Positions 56,669 through 64,000 of a stretch of 64,000 nt of DNA are shown here, piece by piece (within the stretch, counting starts at the first letter, position 1; each line of letters starts with the position of its first letter). The stretch comes from Ciona intestinalis (taxonomy: Eukaryota > Chordata > Ascidiacea > Phlebobranchia > Cionidae): the NCBI RefSeq assembly GCF_000224145.3, contig NC_020169.2, positions 3,616,957-3,680,956 of the forward strand, written 5' to 3'. The translations under genes and the position numbers were made by a program. The notes beneath the pieces are model-generated. The model was given only the letters and a program-made list of their open reading frames with translations, was not told where the DNA came from and made no database searches.

Positions 56669-58850
56669 TCTGCTTTAAAAATGTTAATACAGTGAAAACT
56701 AAAACCAATTATTCTAGGTATCCATTAACCATATATATGCCAGGATGGTTAACAATACACCTAATAAAACGAAATACCAACCAACGTGTTAAGTGACATA
56801 TAAAGGTGTTTAGATATTAGGCGAGACAGCGGGTAGGCTAAGAGTAGGCGAACATATGCACAAAGCAATAAACTTACCTCGACTACCAGTTACACAAACT
56901 GTCCGTTTTCTAGTAGCTTGTTGTTGTTGTTTCCAACCTCCACGTGATAATGTAAACAAGCAATTCTTGCCTGCAGCTTAGTCAGATGGCGTTTTTCCGC
57001 GTTTTTAACGGTTGACTGATCTTGCAAAAAAATGCCGAAAACACTTTTACCGGTCAGTTAGGAACACAAACATCCAATGCAAATTCGCATTAAATAACTC
57101 TTTTCTCAGAGTGAAACTGATAAAGTTTAAAACAAAGGTATTGTTATTTTCTTAAAATTGTTTTATTCATTTAAAAAATATACTAATTTATGTTTAAAAT
57201 CTTCCGCAATTTCAAAGCCACCGTAAAAGTCCAAACCGCGCTGAATAATTGTTGCCGCGAGGGGCATTGGCACTTCACATTACGTTCTATAAAGAAGTGC
57301 TCGTGCATCGGCGGAGTTGAATCCAGTAATTTGTTCCAGAAGTTCAAACTGTTTAAATTGGTGCTAACGTTTAAGGCAATCCAGGTAAAATATCATATGG
57401 ATAATTACCATTTTGTTACATTTTTAAAGTTTTTTTTTAAAAGTTACATTTTTAGAGTTTGTATTGCACTTCCAGTAAGTAAAGTTTGTGCTCAGTCATC
57501 TTATGAGTATTTAAGTGCTTCGTACGGATGTCCAGATTAAAAGAATATATATACTTTAGATTGTTTAACAAAGAACTGATGTTTCATCTTTTATTGCATC
57601 TATTTGTTTTCTAAATATTAACCACTACAATTTTAATGAAATAGGCTATTCCAATTTACTTAATAATTGGTAATAGTATCTGTATATCTTAAAATGGTAT
57701 ATTTGTACATTGCATGTTGTTCAATGTTCAATTATTGCTGAATATTTTGATTAGGTAGTAAATGAATATGTCAGATAAGAAAAGGCCATTTCATATCTTT
57801 ATAATTACCACCTGGGCACTTGCATATGGTGGCTGTCAAAAGAAGTGTATTAAGGTTATGTAAAAATTTTGAAGAATAATGGATAGTCATTACATATGGT
57901 TTATAACGTTGTTTATATGTAAAATATGAAGACTGATGACTCTGGCTATTGTGCCTTCTACAATAACATGCAGCATTTAATTGTCAACTTTACCACATAA
58001 TTATTTGTGAAAACAAAAGAAAATGCTCATTATTTAAAGCAAATATTGTTTGAGCATATGTGACTTACGTGGGTGCATCTTTGTTTGCTTGTTTGGAAAA
58101 TATTATTAAATTATTAATGGTGTAATTTTAGTTATTATTTCTGTAATACTTTTGGTTTAATGAGTAATTGACAGAAGCCCTGATTTCTGTTGTTTTTCCC
58201 TTTTTCTTATAAGCAAGAAAAAAAGCATAAAAATTGTTTTTAATGGTTCTTGTTTATGTATATAATTCAATTTAGTCTTTTGTCTGTCTGAAAGATATTA
58301 TCAAATCCATATACTTTTATTTAAAGGCATTATATTTATACATATACAAATGGTAATTAAAAAACTAAGGTGCACATGTGTTTGAATATAAAACGGAATA
58401 TGTACAAGTATAATACAATTGGCTAACTTATTTGTAAAGCAATTTGTTCGTTATGATACGTTCTGTATACAAGTGGTTTGGCAAAAGTGAGTTTTATGAC
58501 CAAATTCAATTTGTTAAAATATGCTCTAATATAAAAAGTTAGGAGTTGAACAATCTCAGACAAATTTACTAGACAGGAAGTGGTGCAATATTTTCAGTTC
58601 TATTACAGCCTAAGGGAAATCTGTACAGTTGTACATGTATCAGTAGCATCATATGATTGTATTACTAATTACTATAAAATATAATGTGAAGAAGTTCTTC
58701 AGAGACCTGGTGTATTCTAAAAAATATAGTTCACTTTCACACTTGACATTTAAATATGTTTCAACACAGAATTTGTATTATTGGTTTACATAATGTATGA
58801 TGTTATTCGGTAGTACTGTATCCTCGCATATGGCTTAAAATTGCGCCATT
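56669..58850. other. AT-rich intergenic region, possible orphan exon
   Basis: Promoter side of the 4-TM gene, then AT-rich sequence without recognised features from about 57.5 kb. The exception is the open stretch at 57190-57384 described separately. Confidence 0.5.
57190..57384 (+). other. Possible orphan exon
   Basis: Open frame from ATG (MFKIFRNFKATVKVQTALNN) to CAATCCAG followed by GTAAAA, a passable donor. It is richer in GC than its flanks. The opposite strand is also open for 67 codons. No family match and no partner exon found. Confidence 0.25.
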
Positions 58851-61800
58851 TTCGAATCCAATAGACGCGTTCGTTGTTTCCGGAGTGTTCTCGTGTATTG
58901 AGGCAGGGATTGCTATGCCTACGCATTATTACTTCCTCCCGTATGCACAGGTCGATGATAGGCCTGTTTTCAACAAAGAGCCGAACTGACTCAGTGGCGG
59001 ATGCACAACCCGGTAATTTGTCGCCGTTCCGTGCACGACCGTACCTTCCCGCGAATGCTGCCTTCGTCCACGTACAAGTGTGATCTCAACACTTCTGATT
59101 TTCAATGTCGCAAAATCGGAAGCAAGCAATCCGGTAGCGTTGGTGACGACTTATTATTGTGTGTCTACTTCCAGTTCGAAGTCCACTTTTTAGGCAAACA
59201 AGCGTCAACGGCGCACCGTTCCGTTTACACACGTATGACGTAATCCCCAGAGACCTGTTGAAATTTGAGGAATTTATTCGACGGATTAAACATTCCTGTG
59301 TGTCCTGTGTTCTTGCGCCAACATTTTCGTTTTAAATATACCCCCAACTCTTTCAATATAGTTTATGGGTAAAGTTGGGACGTTGTGGTTTTACCATTAC
59401 ATTCATGTAGTATTAAAACTATAACTTTTGTTACATTAATTTAGTTACACGTCCTCAGGTCCTATACCAATTCGTTTTTATTTAAAGAGGCATTGCGGCA
59501 TTTTGCTCCAAAGGTGTTCACGTGTTTCTCTTTCAAAAATAGTCTAGGAAAGCTGTACCTATTTTAACATGCACGCACATGTTCTTTACGCCGAATACCG
59601 AAACTGTTAATTGAATATGCCTGATCCTGCATGCGTGACATGCTTTGTGGGTTATTCGGCGCTGTAATCCCACGAACCCTTATCCCCAACACGGAGTCGC
59701 AAGAACCTAGCTGACACCTCTTGTGTGGTTTTGCTCCACGTAATTAGCGCAGTGTACTGATGTCAGACAAAGGTCTGTTACATGCACGTAACCGTGCCTA
59801 TTTTACCGCGAGTCGTCACCTCGTTTCAGTTTCAAAACGGAGCAACCTTCTATTGTATTTCATACTTCGTTTTCCCTGTAAGCTAAAAGGCATTGCTTTG
59901 CGGAATTTTTGAATTTGTTACTTTAAAGACTTTTAAAAGCGTTTTGCTCGTTTTGATATCTGCAATATACACGTTTCCCACGTATGCATGCATTGATGAA
60001 TGATTAATCGACTTGACAATATAAGGGGGTTTTGCCAATTGTAAAACCAAACCGTTCGGTATCCACGACCGGCCTCAGCCATTTGCTACATGTGGTCGCT
60101 GCGTGATGTCCATTTGCCACAACTCCCACTCGCTCGTGATGTAATACTCTGATGACGTCACACAATCTACTGTCATACGGACGACAGTCACTATTTTCGT
60201 GCGGTTTGATGGGCAGCTTGTGATAGTTGACCTACACGTGCAATGAATGCAGACACACGTTCCAGCAATTTCGTGCAAACGTAAACATTTCCCGGTCCAT
60301 TGCGTTGTCTGGCGCGGGCTCACGCGAGCTTATTTCCCGGTAAACTGTCGCCCAGCCCCGAAGCCTTTTATACTTCCTCTTAGAACCATACGTTCCTGAA
60401 ATGGTTTAAATAGAGATGCCAATGCAGTTTCGTTTTAGTGTAATTTTAGCCGACCACAATATTGCAAAGCGCGTTTGGTTCGTCAACTCTCATAAATTAT
60501 TAAATTTCCGTGTGTTCAGCCGCTAATGATAGGATTCAGTAGTAATACAATAGTCAATACTCCCCTTTTATTTAGCCGATTTTAAACTATTTATGTGTGC
60601 TTAGCTAATTAGTGTTGGCAGAGCAGCCCAATATGCGCAGATGGCTTTTAATTTTTTACCGAGTCGCACCAGTGGAAAGTGCCCTTCTCTCATGGCACCT
60701 GTGGTCGTGACACGGTCGGGCCGAGAGTGTAACAATCTGCGCAATTATCGGATTAATCCCTGCAGAATGTGGGAAGCGCTGTTGTTTACCCATCGAATAC
60801 CGTCGCTTAATACTCCTGCTTACCGCATACTTTAATAAAAAAGGTCCGAATTTCAGTTCGGTATAACATAGCGTTGTTCACCAACTCGCCTGTGGCTATG
60901 CTGTCCGGCTGAAGGCTATTCCTAGACTGCGTTTATCGTGGTCTAGATTACCGTGCCCGTGCTTGGCGACCGATGAAATGTCTTAATATTGGCGGATTTG
61001 TTTTCGTAGTTGTTCCGAGTCTAGCGTAACTCGCATAAAATATGCCGGAAATTACAGAGTGCGGTCACTATACTTGGCCGAAAGTAATTTCGCGAACGTC
61101 GAACGTGGAATTAACCAACAATTTCCAATAAACGCATCCTGATAGGAGCACGGAAACTGTTGCATAATTGCTGAGTACGCGGTTGTATTTTGACTCGCGC
61201 ATACCGAGTGTAACGCGATGCGAGTGTTCTCCTTATATGGCCAAGAGGTGTTCACTTTAACTTTTCCTGGTATCTGCCTTAACGAAAGTCTAACATAAGC
61301 GCGAACAAGCTACCTTATAATCAATCAAGATATAAATTTAAACGAATATTTAATGAATACTAAAGATACGAAAAATAGTAAAGCACAGAAAAGTATAACC
61401 TCGTTCGACTGACAACCAAAAACCCTTTGCCTATACAACTCTTTTCTTGGTGCATGGGTATTTATTATCACGGTAAATTAAACTGTATTTTGTCCCATTG
61501 GGCGGTTTTGTTCAGAAGGTTGTTTACGATTATTTGTTTATCTTGTTATATGTAATATGTCGAAATTTTCTGTTTTACGTTTTGTCAGGTACTGTTTTTA
61601 CCATACATCGGTCCCGTCTAGTTGCAACATTTAGATTGCTGTGTTCCATGTATCAAAGCGCGTCCCAAAGATCAGAGTACCAGTTGCCGCCTCTTTTCTG
61701 ACAACCTAGATTGATTAAAATTGATGTGTGGCGTAGTGGCGACAGCAATATGCCGTAAACAGCGGCAAAGATATGATTTCATCTTCAAAGATAATAACTT

Positions 61801-64000
61801 TAATGTCTCGCCTATTTGTTTTAATTTCGTCCAAGATTTTAATAAGTCGTGATACTTTGCTTCGATGGACGTGGATTTCTCTACGATTATGCCTATTTCC
61901 GCGTGATTACGATGGCAATTTGTCCGACCATGAGAATTTTCCCATCGCGTTTTATACTTTTCCCATCGCGTTTTATGCCATGAACGTTTGCCCGATCTGG
62001 TATTGCATTACCTTGGTGTAGTCAGTTGTCGCTACGATTCCAAGTCACCCCGATGAGAACGCGACGCTGCGCAGTCTAGACCGGACCTCGATTGTTGCTT
62101 GATTATGACAACAGCGGGACCGCACGCGGACGTTAGAAGAAGCACCTCATGCCCCAAGGCACTTGCATCGTATCTCTCATTATATTGAACCACCAGTATC
62201 TACCAGCTTACCGGTTAAGACCAGGGATTTAACTTCCAGCCAAACGTTCAGTTTGCAGCTCGTAGTCTCCAGTGATTGGCGAAATGTAAAAAGAACCTTC
62301 CAGACGTGTCAGAAAGTGGTATAAGGCCAGCTAGGTACTAGAATACTATATTTTAAGGTCTATTTTACATTCAGCATATAGCAACTGTCGATGCGCGGCA
62401 ATAGTAGCAGGCAAGAATATCGATTAAATTTACTATGAGTCACTCAATACCACGTATCAACGTATGGTGTTTAGAAAAGAATATATTTTAAACCCACTAA
62501 AGGAAAATCTGTGGCCGACTATTTGGGTAATATATAATGTATTTGTATTTCCAGTTGATTTTAACAGTTCCAATCATATGATACCTTGTTCGAACTGTCT
62601 ATGTGCCAATGGTCAGTTCATATTTTCCGAATCATTATCCTGCCACCCGCATGTTGCATAGCATTTCGTATTAATAACCCATTGTTAAGTAAATGATCCG
62701 TATCTTGCAACGAAACCCAACAATATCCGATTAGATCTTAGTTCGCATGCCTAAGCGCCCAAAAGCGTCATCACATCGGTTATATTTAGCCTTCCTTCCA
62801 GCGCGAAAACAGATTCCTGGTCCTACGGACAGCCTGTGGCTTTAAAAGCTGTGTTCTGTAAGCGCCTTTAATTGCCTATTGTCACCTCAACCCCGTTATT
62901 CTAGTAGGTTTGATAGTTAAGCGTACCGCAACATCAGACCGTGTAACCTGGCGCAACTCCGCTGTTTCGAGTGTTTACCCGTGTTTAATGTTAATGGTTT
63001 CGACTCGAGATTTACGAAGGAGATAGTGTAGAAAAGCGGACAACAGATTACGCAATGTAACGAATTTAATTATCCGTTGAATGGAAAGTTTTTTGTGATT
63101 TTCCTGTTGACACGTAATAGCCACTCAATTCCGTGACTGCATAAGATAAGTAGTTTCCATATACAAAACTAAAACGCTTATAGTTGAGCTGATTACAGCA
63201 GATTTTCCCACACACAAGCCTTCTGATCTTGTGTATTCCGGTTCTTTAAAATTAATTATTATCATGCTCGATCGTGGGTGTAAGTCTGCTCGATTTAAAC
63301 CGACTCCAGTTTTAAACGCTACCTCTTTCCGTATAACCAAGTAATCCCTGATGCCAGTCATTCTCTAACCACAGTATGGTGGTTGAAAAGAGGCAACATA
63401 TCTTTAACCGTTTCTCCCTTACTTGTCAATCAATTTGACATGACACTCGACAAAGAAATCTTATTGTAGGTTTCCCTGGTGACTATAACGTCATCGCGGT
63501 AAAGGCTAAGGTTACAGCCTAAGGGGGGAACGTTATTCGCTACATATATAGCATGATGTAGAATTTAATTGAATTAATTATCACTTGCCTACATGCAATT
63601 TCCGTGAGACTATTACCTGGTTTGCAAGACCAGTTTTTGGTTAGTACCGTTTATTTTATGTTCACCCGATTCGCCACCGTTAGATTCCGATCTATATACC
63701 TAGGATTTGCCATAAATGTGTGTTTAGAAGTTTCGCGAAACCGCAAATCGTGTGTGTAGATGCGTATCCCAATCCCCTGCTCTTTATCTCAAGATCCAGC
63801 GCTCGCTTGTCAATCAAAGCTCTCTCCAAGGTTTCCTGTTAGATTAAAGGCGATTCCGTTGCCGTCGGGAGTCGCTTAATTACTCGTTGGGACTTGCATG
63901 CATCGACGTATCACTAACTATATTAACCTGAAATAAATTCAACTTTAAAGAAGTCATCACTTGATCAGTAGACGCTGTTTTGAGACTGTTTGAAACACTT
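58851..64000. other. Gene-free region of raised GC content
   Basis: Base composition changes from about one-third GC to roughly 40-50% by eye. Only short open frames occur on either strand, none with a domain, splice pattern or repeat I recognise. It may be the cis-regulatory flank of a gene beyond the window, or decayed unique sequence. Confidence 0.45.
61937..61978. repeat. Tandem duplication, 2 x 21 bp
   Basis: TTTTCCCATCGCGTTTTATA plus C, repeated immediately with one change (final AC to GC). Confidence 0.85.

Noticed and set aside
58874-59243. Short overlapping plus-strand frames at the GC-rich boundary
   Set aside because: Arginine/serine-rich random-looking translations explained by raised GC; no domain.
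59340-59380. Further MITE copy (GGGTAAAGTTGGGAC)
   Set aside because: Only about 15 loosely matching bases, no core and no opposite end.

Overview
The window is nuclear DNA of a small-genomed tunicate, most likely a Ciona species. The reasons are AT-rich sequence, dense genes with many short introns (mostly 100-600 bases), deuterostome genes in tunicate-like form (eIF3f, SH2B, TBCE, XBP1, an ECT2-type RhoGEF), and one abundant ~190-bp MITE with TA-flanked inverted repeats. The species call is inference. I see no retroviral or LTR element, no CRISPR, no rRNA and no complete tRNA gene. Gene models were built by eye from open reading frames, splice sites and phase; each listed exon chain closes in frame.

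Layout. 0.4-2.1 kb (+): eIF3f. 2.5-5.2 kb (-): an unrecognised 4-TM protein, then a TLC-domain protein. 6.5-13.4 kb (+): SH2B adaptor with PH, SH2 and a C-terminal Cbl-type tyrosine motif. 15.2-17.4 kb (-): ARF-like GTPase. 18.8-23.7 kb (-): tubulin cofactor E with two alternative last exons. 25.1-25.7 kb (+): 71-residue single-pass membrane protein. 28.3-30.7 kb (+), 32.1-35.4 kb (-) and 36.6-39.2 kb (-): a family of small disordered proteins made from strings of short exons; the two minus-strand copies are tandem duplicates starting MGQ..CC. 40.4-42.2 kb (+): an MGCSASK protein resembling vertebrate CCDC198. 42.4-44.9 kb (-): secreted Ly6/Sushi/VWA protein. 46.0-48.1 kb (+): XBP1. 49.2-53.0 kb (-): N-acylated ECT2-like RhoGEF. 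55.2-56.7 kb (-): another unrecognised 4-TM protein. 56.7-64.0 kb: no gene I can support; base composition shifts near 58.85 kb.

Main points. (1) XBP1 carries two hairpins with 7-base CNGCAGN loops that define a 41-nt IRE1-type intron, not the 26 nt of vertebrates. Its removal joins the bZIP to a 231-codon frame, and a perfect ERSE lies upstream of the gene. (2) The lipid-anchored disordered family at 28-39 kb is the best candidate for something undescribed: gene body and upstream region were duplicated together, and the short exons behave as modules. (3) TBCE has a tandemly duplicated ubiquitin-like last exon.

Several products would act at membranes through N-terminal acylation (the ARL, the MGQ..CC pair, MGCSASK and the MGNKCS RhoGEF). 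The MITEs concentrate between 25 and 44 kb, in and around the fast-evolving family.
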